Of a DNA stretch of 64,000 nt, positions 8,524 through 16,297 are shown in pieces. Numbering within the stretch: position 1 is the stretch's first letter; every line of letters begins with the position of its first letter. The stretch is taken from positions 62,001-126,000 of the forward strand of contig JAYQTA010000007.1 of NCBI GenBank assembly GCA_038147155.1, in the 5' to 3' direction. The notes under the pieces are model-generated. The model had not been told where the DNA came from and did no database searches. It saw only the letters and a list, made by a program, of their open reading frames with translations. This stretch comes from Australimonas brisbanensis (lineage in GTDB: Bacteria > Chloroflexota > Dehalococcoidia > Lucifugimonadales > Australimonadaceae). The translations under genes were made by a program, and so were the position numbers.

Positions 8524-9414
8524 TCAGCGCAGCCGCTGGACGAACCCTGCCTTGCGCCGCCACTTGGGGGTGACCTTCACCCACAGCCGCAGGTAGACGG
8601 GCCGCCCCACCAGCTCTTCGATGCCCACACGGGCGGCGGTGCCGATCTCCTTGAGCGCCTCCCCCCTGGCGCCGATGAGCATCGCCTTCTGGGAGGGCCG
8701 GTCGACAGTGATGGTCGCCTCCACCAGGTCGGGTTCCATGCCCTCGCGCTCCTCGTAGGTGTCCACCTCCACCGCCACCTCGTAGGGCACCTCGTGGCCG
8801 AAGCGCTCGAACACCTGCTCGCGCACCAGCTCGGCGCACAGGAAGCGCACGGGGCGGTCGGTGAGCGTGTCGGGGGGGAAGAGGGGGCCCTCGCGCTCCG
8901 GCAGGTGGGCTGCCAGCAGGTCACGCAGCCGCTCGATGCCGTCCTCGGTGGCGGCGGAGACGGGGATGATCTCGGCCCACGGGTGCGCATCGGCATACGC
9001 CGCCATCACCGGAAGCAGCACCGGGCGCCTCACCGTGTCCGTCTTGTTCAGCACGCATAGGGCCGGGATGCCCGCCTCCGCGATGCGGGCCATCATCTCC
9101 CGCTCCACGTCGCCCGGTGCACGCGGCTCGGCCACCAGCACCGCCAGATTCGCCTCGGCCAGCGCCTCAGCCAGCGCGCCGCGCATCAGCGCGTCCATCT
9201 GGTCACGCTGCCCGCGCAGGTAGCCGGGGGTGTCCAGCAGCCCCGCCTGGAAGTCGGGGCCGTTGAGCACGCCCAGCAGCTTGTGGCGGGTGGTGTGCGG
9301 CTTGGGGCTCACGATGGCCAGGTGCTGGCCCACCAGCGCGTTGAGCAGGGTGGACTTGCCCACGTTGGCCCGGCCCACCAGGGCCACGAACCCTGCCCGG
9401 AAGGGTGCGTTCAT
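8524..9414 (-). CDS. era: GTPase Era
   Basis: Era binds the 3' end of 16S rRNA during 30S maturation. Counting from the possible upstream start at 9435, G1 is GRANVGKS (21-28), G3 DTPG (68-71), G4 NKTD (130-133) and G5 VSAATEDG, with a C-terminal KH domain around the segment MLIGARGEALKEIG. The normal GRPNVGKS is GRANVGKS here. ATG 9414 (MNAPFRAGFVALVG) gives a typical N-terminus; the upstream start would add seven residues. Confidence 0.95.
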   Translation of the reverse strand: MNAPFRAGFVALVGRANVGKSTLLNALVGQHLAIVSPKPHTTRHKLLGVLNGPDFQAGLLDTPGYLRGQRDQMDALMRGALAEALAEANLAVLVAEPRAPGDVEREMMARIAEAGIPALCVLNKTDTVRRPVLLPVMAAYADAHPWAEIIPVSAATEDGIERLRDLLAAHLPEREGPLFPPDTLTDRPVRFLCAELVREQVFERFGHEVPYEVAVEVDTYEEREGMEPDLVEATITVDRPSQKAMLIGARGEALKEIGTAARVGIEELVGRPVYLRLWVKVTPKWRRKAGFVQRLR

Positions 9415-9479
9415 CGCTGTGTCAGGGGTGATCATAGGCCCGAGATGGTCCGGGCGGCGCGCAGGGCCGTCAAGGGCGC

Positions 9480-9638
9480 TCAGAGCGCCAGCCGCATGAC
9501 GTGGCGGCGCTTGCCCGCCATGCCCACCTCGTCGTACCCGGCCTTGCGGAAGGCGGGGATGAAGCCCAGGAACCGGTAGGAGGGGGAGTCCTCGTCCACC
9601 GGGTGGAGTTCCACTGCCGGGGCCGGGGTGTTAGTCAT
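9480..9638 (-). CDS. 52-aa protein resembling the C-terminal tail of a GNAT acetyltransferase
   Basis: Short reading frame beginning MTNTPAPAVELHPVDEDSPS and ending with FRKAGYDEVGMAGKRRHVM followed by RLAL. The phrase GF..aFrkAGYdEV...RRHVMRL is the usual last strand-helix-strand of GNAT acetyltransferases, but the acetyl-CoA-binding core is absent. The frame stays open upstream into tRNA-Gly, 22 nt before the ATG. It may be a remnant of a gene cut at the tRNA, or a real small gene in the era operon. It is not a full acetyltransferase. Confidence 0.5.
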   Translation of the reverse strand: MTNTPAPAVELHPVDEDSPSYRFLGFIPAFRKAGYDEVGMAGKRRHVMRLAL

Positions 9639-9660
9639 GCGTCTGGCCTGAGGGAAAGGG

Positions 9661-9735
9661 TGGAGCGGGCGATGGGATTCGAACCCACGACAGCCTGCTT
9701 GGGAAGCAGGAACGCTACCACTGCGTCACGCCCGC
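9661..9735 (-). tRNA. tRNA-Gly (anticodon CCC)
   Basis: Cloverleaf: acceptor GCGGGCG/CGCCCGC, D-arm ACGC-AGTGGTA-GCGT, anticodon arm CCTGC-TTCCCAA-GCAGG with CCC at 34-36, T-arm GTGGG-TTCGAAT-CCCAT, discriminator T and an encoded CCA. It reads GGG codons, which are common in such a GC-rich genome. Confidence 0.96.
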
Positions 9736-9781
9736 AACACGACCATTGTACCGCGAGCACGGGGTGCAGGAAAGCCCGGCG

Positions 9782-9805
9782 CTGCTTCCCAAGCAGGCTG
9801 TCGTG
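9782..9805 (+). repeat. Inverted 24-nt copy of the tRNA-Gly anticodon arm and variable region
   Basis: Positions 9782-9805 on the plus strand are identical to the sense strand of tRNA-Gly over 24 nt (the tRNA segment is 9686-9709 on the complement). It lies 46 nt upstream of the tRNA in the opposite orientation and abuts a repeat module, so it looks like a rearrangement scar. Confidence 0.85.
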
Positions 9806-9808
9806 TGA

Positions 9809-9893
9809 TGGGGCAGAGCCCCAGGCAGACCGCAGCCGGGGACGGTCCGAGCTAGAGGGGTCCGGTGGGAGAGGTGCCCTCTCCCCGCCGGGG
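9809..9893 (+). repeat. Accessory repeat module M2, copy 1
   Basis: Contains GGGGC-AGA-GCCCC, AGCCGGGGAC, GAGCTAGAGGGGT and GGGAGAGG-TGC-CCTCTCCC. The same order (GGGGCGCAGCCCC, ACAAGCC, GGGCTAGAG, mirrored G/C hairpin) recurs at about 21288-21380 and 55813-55901, always next to a main hairpin repeat. Confidence 0.7.
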
Positions 9894-10103
9894 GTTCGGC
9901 GTCCAGAGGACGCCCAGGAGGTGTCCCCCTTCGTCGAGCGACCGAAGGGAGCGGGGAGCGCCCGGCAGGGCGCGTAGACGGGGTAGCACCGCAGGCGCGC
10001 AGGGGAGTCCCCTGGAACGAGCGAGCAACGCGAGCGGGGAACCGGTTCGGCGCGCAGCGCCCAGGGGATGTCCCCCTTGGACAAGTGAGCGCAGCGAGCG
10101 GGG
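9869..10103 (-). repeat. Dispersed hairpin repeat, composite copy C (types II-I-II)
   Basis: Three modules in reverse orientation between tRNA-Gly and the end of the B-box gene. Read on the minus strand they are a type II module with stem GGCGC-TGC-GCGCC, a type I module (AGGGGACTCCCCT, GCGCC-TGC-GGTGC, GCGCCC-TGCC-GGGCGC) and a type II module with GGCGTCC-TCT-GGACGCC. The segment starts with the boundary sequence CCCCGCTCGCTGCGCTC. Confidence 0.82.
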
Positions 10104-10110
10104 CAGCCCG

Positions 10111-10620
10111 CTAGGGCTGCAGGCGGCTCCAGGCCACCAGCGCGGCCATGCCGAAGCCCATGAGGGTGAAGAGCGAGCCGGTGGACAGGTTCGCCACGGC
10201 GAAGATGAGTTCGGTGGCCATGGCGATGACCACGGCACCCAGCGCCATGAGCTGGTAGGGGCGCCCGCGCCGCCGGTTCACCGCAACGGCCACCCCCTCC
10301 CCCATCAGGTAGCCGAGCCCGGCCATGATGAGGAAGAAGAAGAACCCGGCGAAGGGGAGCACCATGGCGATGACCCGCAAACCGATGGCCCCCGCGATGC
10401 CCATGCCCACCGCCGCCGCGATGCCCCGTGCCAGGTAGCCGCGGCTCACTCGGTAGGTAGGCAGGCGTTCCGGGCGGGCGCACTCCTTGCAGCGGATGCC
10501 CACCGGGTGCTGACGGGCGCAGGCGAAGCAGACGGGCTTCCCACAGTTGCCGCACCGCAGGCCCGTCTCCCGGTCCGGGTGCCAGTGGCAGCGGGCCTGC
10601 TCAGCCACGCGGTGCCTCAC
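10111..10620 (-). CDS. B-box-type zinc-binding membrane protein
   Basis: A 169-residue protein. The N-terminal 45 residues hold a B-box-like zinc module (CHWHPDRETGLRCGNC, then CFAC and CKEC), of the kind that precedes rhomboid or other membrane domains in Chloroflexota and Actinobacteria. Three hydrophobic segments follow; no rhomboid GxSG/H pair is present, so it is not a protease on this evidence. GTG 10620 has GGGGGAG just upstream and overlaps plsY by 20 nt; GTG 10608 is an alternative. Function unknown. Confidence 0.75.
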   Translation of the reverse strand: MRHRVAEQARCHWHPDRETGLRCGNCGKPVCFACARQHPVGIRCKECARPERLPTYRVSRGYLARGIAAAVGMGIAGAIGLRVIAMVLPFAGFFFFLIMAGLGYLMGEGVAVAVNRRRGRPYQLMALGAVVIAMATELIFAVANLSTGSLFTLMGFGMAALVAWSRLQP

Positions 10621-11278
10621 CGGCGCTCCCCCGGCGCACCCAGGCGTCGTGGTCCGCGATGTCGCGGTCGAACACCAGCCGGTTGAACAGCAGCACGTGG
10701 AGCGGCACGCCGGTGCCGCGCAGGGAGTTGGCAGTGAGCCGCTTCAGGACGGTGACGGCCAGGATGCCCGCCAGCAACCCCGCCTCGGCGGTGGGCTGGC
10801 CCAGGGCCAGGGCAGCCAGGGGCATCATGACGAACCCCGCCAGCACCCACACGGCGGAGGAGCCCGTGAGCCGCCAGCCTGCGGTGCCAGTGATGATGAA
10901 CAGCACCAGCTCCGGGCGGGCGAGCACCAGCAGCACCCCCACGGTGGGGGCGACGCCCCGGCCGCCCTGGAAGCGCAGGAACACGCCCCAGTTGTGCCCC
11001 ACCACCGCCAGGAGCCCCGCGGCGGCCTGCACGGCCAGGGGCTGGTCGAAGGCGCGGGCCACCAACACGGAGCCCGCACCCTTGCCGAACATATCGAAGA
11101 TGCCCACCACGAAGAGCCAGAACTTGCCCACGTGGTAGTAGACGTTGGAGGAGCCCAGGGTGCCGGAGCCCACGGTGCGCAGGTCGATGCCCTTCACCCA
11201 CCGGCCCACCAGGTAGGCGGAGGGCACCGAGCCCAGCAGGTAGGCGAAGACCACCACCGCCAGGGCCGGGGCGCTCAC
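10601..11278 (-). CDS. plsY: PlsY-family acyl-phosphate:glycerol-3-phosphate acyltransferase
   Basis: Membrane acyltransferase family that makes lysophosphatidate from acyl-phosphate and glycerol-3-phosphate. About 225 residues with several hydrophobic spans. The three PlsY motifs are present in diverged form: GSGTLGSSNVYYHVGK with D..GKG, GHNWGVFLRFQGGRGVA, and the third loop near TANSLRGTG. Loop 1 departs from the usual GSGNxGATN, so the substrate could differ. GTG 11278 overlaps the TGA of the upstream PHP gene. Confidence 0.78.
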   Translation of the reverse strand: MSAPALAVVVFAYLLGSVPSAYLVGRWVKGIDLRTVGSGTLGSSNVYYHVGKFWLFVVGIFDMFGKGAGSVLVARAFDQPLAVQAAAGLLAVVGHNWGVFLRFQGGRGVAPTVGVLLVLARPELVLFIITGTAGWRLTGSSAVWVLAGFVMMPLAALALGQPTAEAGLLAGILAVTVLKRLTANSLRGTGVPLHVLLFNRLVFDRDIADHDAWVRRGSAGEAPRG

Positions 11279-12123
11279 GCCCCACCCCCCGCCAGCCGCT
11301 CCAGCGCGTCCACCGTGGCCAGGGAGGGCCCGGCATCGCCCGGCAGCGCCTCTCCCTGGTGCCCGAAGCCGTGGTAATCGGACCCGCCCGTGGCCAGCAG
11401 GCCGTGGGCCTCGGCCAACCGCGCGAGGCGCAGGCGCTCCTCGGCGCCGAACTCGCCGTAGTGCACCTCCATGCCCACCATGCCCATGCCCCGCAGGCGG
11501 GGCACCAGGTTCTCCCAGTCCTTGTCGAACAGGGGGTGGGCCAGCACCGCGGCGCCTCCCACGGAGCATATCAGCGCCACCGCCTCGGCGGTGGACAGGT
11601 GCGGGCGGGCGACGTACGCCTCGCCGCCGTCGTCCAGGAGGCCCGCGAAGGCGTCCTTGACGGTGGCGATGTACCCCGCCTCCACCAGCGCCCGGGCGAT
11701 GTGCGGACGGCCGATGGCCGCATCCCCCGCGATGGCCGCCACCCGCTCCCAGGCCACCGGGTAGCCCAGCCCGGCGAGGCGCTCCACCATGCGCTGGGCG
11801 CGGGTCTCGCGCTCGGCGCGGAAGCGCGCGAGGCGCTCTTGGAAGGGCCCGTCGTGGTAGCGCAGGAAGTAGCCCAGGATGTGGACCTCAGACTCGGGGT
11901 CGTCGGGGTGGTCCGCCGATATCTCGATGGCCGGTATCAGGCGCAGGCCCGGATGGCGCGCGGCCTCGGCCATCGCCTCGTCCAGCCCCTCGGTGGAGTC
12001 GTGGTCGGAGATGGCGGCGACGCCAACGCCACGCTCGGCCAGCAGGCGCACCAGCTCGGTGGGCGTGCGGCGCCCATCGGAGCAGGTGGTGTGCATGTGC
12101 AGGTCCGCTGCGCCCAGGGACAC
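11275..12123 (-). CDS. PHP-domain phosphoesterase (YciV/RNase AM-like)
   Basis: A 282-residue metal-dependent phosphoesterase. Metal ligands of the PHP fold are visible: DLHMHTTCSDG, ISDHDSTEG, IPAIEIS, the C-terminal VLAHP and GSDYHG. The family includes 3',5'-nucleoside bisphosphate phosphatase and the RNase AM 5'-3' exonuclease, which matches a setting beside rny and a YmdB-type gene. GTG 12123 is preceded by GGAGG and lies one base after the YmdB stop. Confidence 0.87.
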   Translation of the reverse strand: MSLGAADLHMHTTCSDGRRTPTELVRLLAERGVGVAAISDHDSTEGLDEAMAEAARHPGLRLIPAIEISADHPDDPESEVHILGYFLRYHDGPFQERLARFRAERETRAQRMVERLAGLGYPVAWERVAAIAGDAAIGRPHIARALVEAGYIATVKDAFAGLLDDGGEAYVARPHLSTAEAVALICSVGGAAVLAHPLFDKDWENLVPRLRGMGMVGMEVHYGEFGAEERLRLARLAEAHGLLATGGSDYHGFGHQGEALPGDAGPSLATVDALERLAGGGA

Positions 12124-12124
12124 G

Positions 12125-12904
12125 CTACGCCTCCAGCACCCGATCCACCCGGCTGATGGCCGTGGCGTGCCCGGTGGCATCGTCGATGTCGATGCACACG
12201 GCGTTGAACTGGAGGGGGCCCCCCTCAGCAACGTTGAGCCGGTGGGGCATGGCCGTGAGGAACCGGGCCATCACGTCCTCCACCCGCGAACCGATGATGG
12301 AATTCACCGGCCCCGTCATCCCCAGGTCCGTCACGAAGGCAGTGCCGCCCGGCAGCACCTTGGCGTCCGCGGTCGCCACGTGGGTGTGCGTGCCCACCAC
12401 GGCGGACACGCGCCCGTCCAGGTACCAACCCAGCGCCCCCTGCTCGGAGGTGGCCTCCGTGTGGCAGTCCACCAGGATGGCCTTGGGCGGGTCGTCCTCC
12501 AGCTGCTCCAGGATGCGGTCGGCCACCATGAAGGGGGAGTCGAGCCCGTCGGGCATGAACACGCGGCCCTGCAGGTTCAGCACCGCCAGTGGCCCCACCC
12601 GCACCACGCCCCGACCGGGGGTGCCCGCGGGGTAGTTGGCCGGACGCAGGATGGGCAGCTCCCCGTCCAGCAGGGAGAGCACCTCCTTCTTATCGAAGGT
12701 GTGGTTCCCACCGGTGATCACCGTGGCGCCCGCCCCGAACAGCTCATCGGCGACATCGGGCGTGAGGCCGAACCCGGCTGCTGAGTTCTCGCCGTTGACC
12801 ACCACGAAGTCCAGGCCCAGTTCACGGCGCAGGCCCGGCAGCACGGCCTTCATGGCCCGACGGCCCGGCTTGCCCATCACATCGCCGATCATCAGCACAC
12901 GCAT
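12125..12904 (-). CDS. YmdB-type metallophosphoesterase (TIGR00282 family)
   Basis: A 259-residue calcineurin-like phosphoesterase. Ligand motifs are IGDVMGKPGRR (start), NGENSAAGFG, GGNHTFDKKE, DCHTEATSE and GTHTHVATAD. In Firmicutes the homologue YmdB has cyclic-nucleotide phosphodiesterase activity and lies directly after rny, exactly as here (rny ends 54 nt upstream). The role in this organism is inferred from that synteny. Confidence 0.92.
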   Translation of the reverse strand: MRVLMIGDVMGKPGRRAMKAVLPGLRRELGLDFVVVNGENSAAGFGLTPDVADELFGAGATVITGGNHTFDKKEVLSLLDGELPILRPANYPAGTPGRGVVRVGPLAVLNLQGRVFMPDGLDSPFMVADRILEQLEDDPPKAILVDCHTEATSEQGALGWYLDGRVSAVVGTHTHVATADAKVLPGGTAFVTDLGMTGPVNSIIGSRVEDVMARFLTAMPHRLNVAEGGPLQFNAVCIDIDDATGHATAISRVDRVLEA

Positions 12905-12958
12905 GGGGGCTCCTCGCGCCGGGGCGGGCCGGGCCCGCCCCGGCGCTGCGTCAGGAGA

Positions 12959-14485
12959 TTAGTGGGCAACCTCGGTGGCCCGCGTCTCGCGCACCACCGT
13001 CACCCGAATCTCGCCGGGGTAGACCAGGTTCTCCTCGATCTTCTTCACCACCTTGCGGGCGAGGCTGGCCGCCTCCACGTCGTCGATCTCCTCCGGCGAG
13101 ACCATGATGCGCACCTCGCGGCCCGCCTGGATCGCGAAGGAGCGCTGCACGCCGGGGAAGGAGTTGGCCACGTCCTCCAGCGCCTCCAGGCGCTTGAGGT
13201 AGAGCTCCACCGTGTCCCGGCGCGAGCCGGGGCGGGCGGCGGAGATGGCATCGGCCGCGGCCACCAGGAACGCCTCCGGGCTGGAGCGGTGGTCGTCGTG
13301 GTGCTCGTTCACCGCCGCCTGCACCGCCGCGGAGAGGTTGTAGCGCTTGGCCACCTCCTCACCCAGCTCGATGTGCGAGCCCTCCACCTCGTGGGTGAGG
13401 GCCTTGCCGATGTCGTGCAGCAGGCCGCCGGCCTTGGCCACCTGGATGTCGGCCTTGATCTCGCCCGCCAGCATCCCCGCCAGACGCGAGACCTCCACCG
13501 CGTGCTGGAGCACGTTCTCCCCGTAGGAGTAGCGGTAGTTCAGCCGCCCCAGCAGCTTGATCAGCTCCGGGTGCAGACCGCGCACGCCTGCGTCCAGCAC
13601 CGCCTGCTCACCCGCGCGCTTGATGGTCTCATCGACCTCCTCCTGCGCTCGGGTCACCGCCTCCTCGATGCGGGCGGGGTGGATGCGCCCGTCGCGCACC
13701 AGGTTGGTGAGCGCGATGCGCGCCACCTCGCGGCGGATCGGGTCGAAGCAGGAGATGGTCACCGCCTCCGGCGTGTCGTCGATGATCAGGTCCACACCTG
13801 TGGCCGCCTCGATGGCGCGGATGTTGCGCCCCTCACGGCCGATCAGGCGCCCCTTCATCTCATCGTTGGGCAGCGGCACCAGGGAGGTGGTCTGATCCGC
13901 CGTCACCTCGGAGGCGAGGCGCTGGATCGCCAGGGAGATCACCTTCTTGGCCTTCTCGTCGGCCTCGGAGAGCATCTGCTGCTCCAGGGTGTAGTAGCGC
14001 TTGGCCAGCTCATGCTCCATCTCGCCCTCGGCGGTCTGCATGATCTGATCACGCGCCTCGGCCGCCGTGAGCCCGGCGATGGACTCGAGCTTGCGCGTCT
14101 GCTCGAGCTTGAGCTCCTCGACCTGCCCGCGCTCGTCCTCCACCTCGCGCTCGCGATCGTTCACCCGCTGCTCGCGCGTCTCCACCGTGCCTTGGCGCTT
14201 GTCCAGCGATTCCTCACGGGTGGTGAGGCGGTCCTCAGCGCGCTGCACCTCGCGGCGGCGCTCGCGCAGCTCACCCTCGATCTCGTTCTTGGTCCGCAGC
14301 GCCTCCTCCTTCGCCTCCACCAGCAACCGGCGCTTGGACTCCTCGGCCTCACCGACCAGCCGGGCGGCCTCAGAGCGGGCCTCACCCACCTCGCGGCGCT
14401 GCGCCGCTGCCTTCATGTACAGCGCGGCTCCCGCGCCTATCGCAAGGCCCACCAGGGCCGCTACTGCTCCGATCACTGCTTCCAT
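12959..14485 (-). CDS. rny: Ribonuclease Y
   Basis: Membrane-anchored endoribonuclease that initiates mRNA decay; 508 residues. One N-terminal membrane span (about 3-24), a long charged coiled coil (about 25-150), a KH domain (LIGREGRNIRAIEAATGVDL) and an HD domain (HAVEVSRL, LLHDIGKA, NEHHDD). ATG 14485 follows AAAGGA and gives the standard short extracellular N-terminus. It heads a run rny-ymdB-PHP-plsY-B-box on the minus strand. Confidence 0.97.
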   Translation of the reverse strand: MEAVIGAVAALVGLAIGAGAALYMKAAAQRREVGEARSEAARLVGEAEESKRRLLVEAKEEALRTKNEIEGELRERRREVQRAEDRLTTREESLDKRQGTVETREQRVNDREREVEDERGQVEELKLEQTRKLESIAGLTAAEARDQIMQTAEGEMEHELAKRYYTLEQQMLSEADEKAKKVISLAIQRLASEVTADQTTSLVPLPNDEMKGRLIGREGRNIRAIEAATGVDLIIDDTPEAVTISCFDPIRREVARIALTNLVRDGRIHPARIEEAVTRAQEEVDETIKRAGEQAVLDAGVRGLHPELIKLLGRLNYRYSYGENVLQHAVEVSRLAGMLAGEIKADIQVAKAGGLLHDIGKALTHEVEGSHIELGEEVAKRYNLSAAVQAAVNEHHDDHRSSPEAFLVAAADAISAARPGSRRDTVELYLKRLEALEDVANSFPGVQRSFAIQAGREVRIMVSPEEIDDVEAASLARKVVKKIEENLVYPGEIRVTVVRETRATEVAH

Positions 14486-14700
14486 GTTGGTTCCTTTCCG
14501 CCCGGGCTGCACGTGCGCCTCCGCTCCTGGGGCCAGACAGCCAGGGCCTTCACTGCCTCACGCGCGCACGAGGGTGCGGTGCGCCGGGAACGCCAATCGG
14601 CGCACCGGGCCGGTGGCCGCGGTGCGCCCGTTGAGAAACGTTCCGTCGCTGCGTCGTGCCACCACCGCCTCCTCGTGCGGTAGCGGCGGAGAGAGGGAGG

Positions 14701-15756
14701 CTAGTCCACCCCGGAGCCCACGGGCTCCGGCTCGGACTCGGCCGCCAGGTCATCGGCCACGCCAGCCGGGGCAGACGCGTGCTGTGCGCGCAGCTCCCCC
14801 TCGATGGCACCGGCGACCTCGGCGTTGGACTGGAGGAACTCCTTGGCGTTCTCCCGTCCCTGTCCCAAGCGTGTCTCGCCCCAGGAGTAGTTGGCGCCGG
14901 ACTTGCGGATCAACCCCGCGGTGACGCCCAGGTCGATGAGCTCACCGGCCTTGGAGATGCCCCGGGCGAACATGATGTCGAACTCGGCCTGGCGGAACGG
15001 CGCCGCCACCTTGTTCTTCACAATCTTCGCCCGAACCCGCGAGCCCACCACCTCCGACTGCTGCTTGAGCGACTCGATGCGGCGCAGGTCGATGCGGACC
15101 GAGCTGTAGAACTTGAGCGCCCGTCCGCCCGGCGTGACCTCGGGGCTCCCGAAGAACACGCCCACCTTCTCCCGCAGCTGGTTCACGAACACCACCGCCG
15201 TGCGCGAATGGTTCGCCGCACCGGTAAGCTTGCGCAGCGCCTTGGACATGATCCGCGCCTGCAGGCCGACCTGCATGTCGTCCATGTCGCCCTCCAGCTC
15301 CGCCTTGGGAGCCAGAGCCGCCACCGAGTCCACCACCACCACGTCCACCGCGCCGGAACGCACCAGGTACTCCACGATCTCCAGCGCCTGCTCAGCCGAG
15401 TCGGGCTGGGAGACCAGGAGCGACTCCAGGTTCACGCCGCACCGGGCGGCGTAGGAGGGGTCGAGGGCGTGCTCCGCGTCGATGTAGGCCGCCACGCCGC
15501 CCTGGCGCTGGGCCTCGGCGACGATGTGGTGGCACAGGGTGGACTTACCAGCCGATTCCGCGCCGAAGATCTCGGTGACGCGGCCCCGGGGGATGCCCCC
15601 GACGCCCAACGCCAGATCCAGGGTGAGGGAACCGGTGGAGATGGACTCCACCGTGGCACGTCCGGACGCCTCGCCCAGACGCATGATGGAGCCACGGCCG
15701 AATTGGCGTTCAATCTGACCGAGAGCCAGCTCGAGTGCTTCCTGCTTGTCAGACAC
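14701..15756 (-). CDS. recA: Recombinase RecA
   Basis: DNA-strand exchange protein, 351 residues, with Walker A GAESAGKST at 65-73, the Walker B region VVVDSVAAL, loop L1 near EGDMDDMQVGLQAR and loop L2 near FGSPEVTPGGRALKF. GTG 15756 gives the usual N-terminus (MSDKQEALELALGQIE). No recX follows; rny is next. The acidic, low-complexity C-terminal tail is normal for the family. Confidence 0.97.
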   Translation of the reverse strand: MSDKQEALELALGQIERQFGRGSIMRLGEASGRATVESISTGSLTLDLALGVGGIPRGRVTEIFGAESAGKSTLCHHIVAEAQRQGGVAAYIDAEHALDPSYAARCGVNLESLLVSQPDSAEQALEIVEYLVRSGAVDVVVVDSVAALAPKAELEGDMDDMQVGLQARIMSKALRKLTGAANHSRTAVVFVNQLREKVGVFFGSPEVTPGGRALKFYSSVRIDLRRIESLKQQSEVVGSRVRAKIVKNKVAAPFRQAEFDIMFARGISKAGELIDLGVTAGLIRKSGANYSWGETRLGQGRENAKEFLQSNAEVAGAIEGELRAQHASAPAGVADDLAAESEPEPVGSGVD

Positions 15757-15793
15757 GTTTGGCCTCGTCTCTCTACCGCCACTAACGTTGGGT

Positions 15794-15800
15794 ATCGTAG
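15794..15800 (-). promoter_or_regulatory. Candidate extended -10 promoter of recA
   Basis: TACGAT at 15799-15794 on the minus strand, preceded by TGC, about 40 nt before the recA GTG. No convincing -35 and no clear LexA palindrome were seen. Confidence 0.4.
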
Positions 15801-15873
15801 CACACAGCCCGTGACGGAAGGCAGCGCGGAGTGTGCCGGTGCGCGCCCAGTTGAGCAACTAGGGTTTGTCACG

Positions 15874-15904
15874 GGAAAAAGCAGCGCCCGGCGGGGGCCG
15901 GGCG
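15874..15904 (-). terminator. Rho-independent terminator of rpsU
   Basis: Perfect 10-bp stem AGCGCCCGGC (15881-15890) pairing with 15895-15904, followed on the minus strand by GC then five T residues (15878-15874). Confidence 0.85.
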
Positions 15905-15932
15905 CTGTCGGGTTCGCTATGCGGTCGCGGGC

Positions 15933-16118
15933 CTACCCGCCAGAACGGCGGCGGCGGCGGGCGGAGCGGCGGGCGGCCAGACGGGCCTTCTCGCCCTTGG
16001 AGCGGAAGAACCGGCGGTCCTTGTGCTCTTTGAGGATGCCGTTGCGGGTGACCGCCGCCCGGAACCGGGAGACGATCTGCTCGGGCGCCTCGCCCTCGCG
16101 CATGGTCACGTATGCCAT
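15933..16118 (-). CDS. rpsU: 30S ribosomal protein S21
   Basis: A 61-residue basic protein beginning MAYVTMREGEAPEQIVSRF and ending in a run of Arg (RRSARRRRRSGG), typical of S21. ATG 16118 has GAGG upstream. It has its own promoter (16171-16200) and terminator, and is divergent from the CIRCE-fmdB unit. Confidence 0.95.
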   Translation of the reverse strand: MAYVTMREGEAPEQIVSRFRAAVTRNGILKEHKDRRFFRSKGEKARLAARRSARRRRRSGG

Positions 16119-16170
16119 AGAACCTCGCTGCTCCTGAGAAGGATGCGCCCGTTCGAGGCGCAACAGGTCA

Positions 16171-16200
16171 ACGGTATCACACGCGCACGCGGGGCTTCAA
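16171..16200 (-). promoter_or_regulatory. Promoter of rpsU
   Basis: On the minus strand TTGAAG (16200-16195), 18-bp spacer, TACCGT (16176-16171). Confidence 0.55.
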
Positions 16201-16220
16201 GCCTCTGGGGCACACCGGCG

Positions 16221-16250
16221 TTGACAGGCCCACCAGCCCGTCCGTACCCT
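16221..16250 (+). promoter_or_regulatory. Promoter of fmdB-dtd
   Basis: Consensus TTGACA at 16221-16226, 18-bp spacer, TACCCT at 16245-16250. The CIRCE element starts three bases after the -10, so a bound repressor would cover the transcription start. Confidence 0.7.
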
Positions 16251-16252
16251 GT

Positions 16253-16279
16253 TTAGCAGTCCGCCAGTCAGAGTGCTAA
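16253..16279 (+). promoter_or_regulatory. CIRCE operator (HrcA binding site)
   Basis: TTAGCAGTC (16253-16261), nine-base spacer, GAGTGCTAA (16271-16279). This matches the CIRCE consensus TTAGCACTC-N9-GAGTGCTAA with a single mismatch in the left arm. It lies between the -10 and the fmdB start, the normal place for heat-shock repression by HrcA. Confidence 0.88.
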
Positions 16280-16297
16280 TCAGCCAGGAGCGCGCCG

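Noticed and set aside
12957..14683. Plus-strand frame of 573 codons over rny
   Set aside because: Shadow rich in His, Leu and Arg; rny on the minus strand has membrane span, KH and HD domains.
15757..15860. LexA box in front of recA
   Set aside because: No clear dyad of the known SOS types was found by eye.
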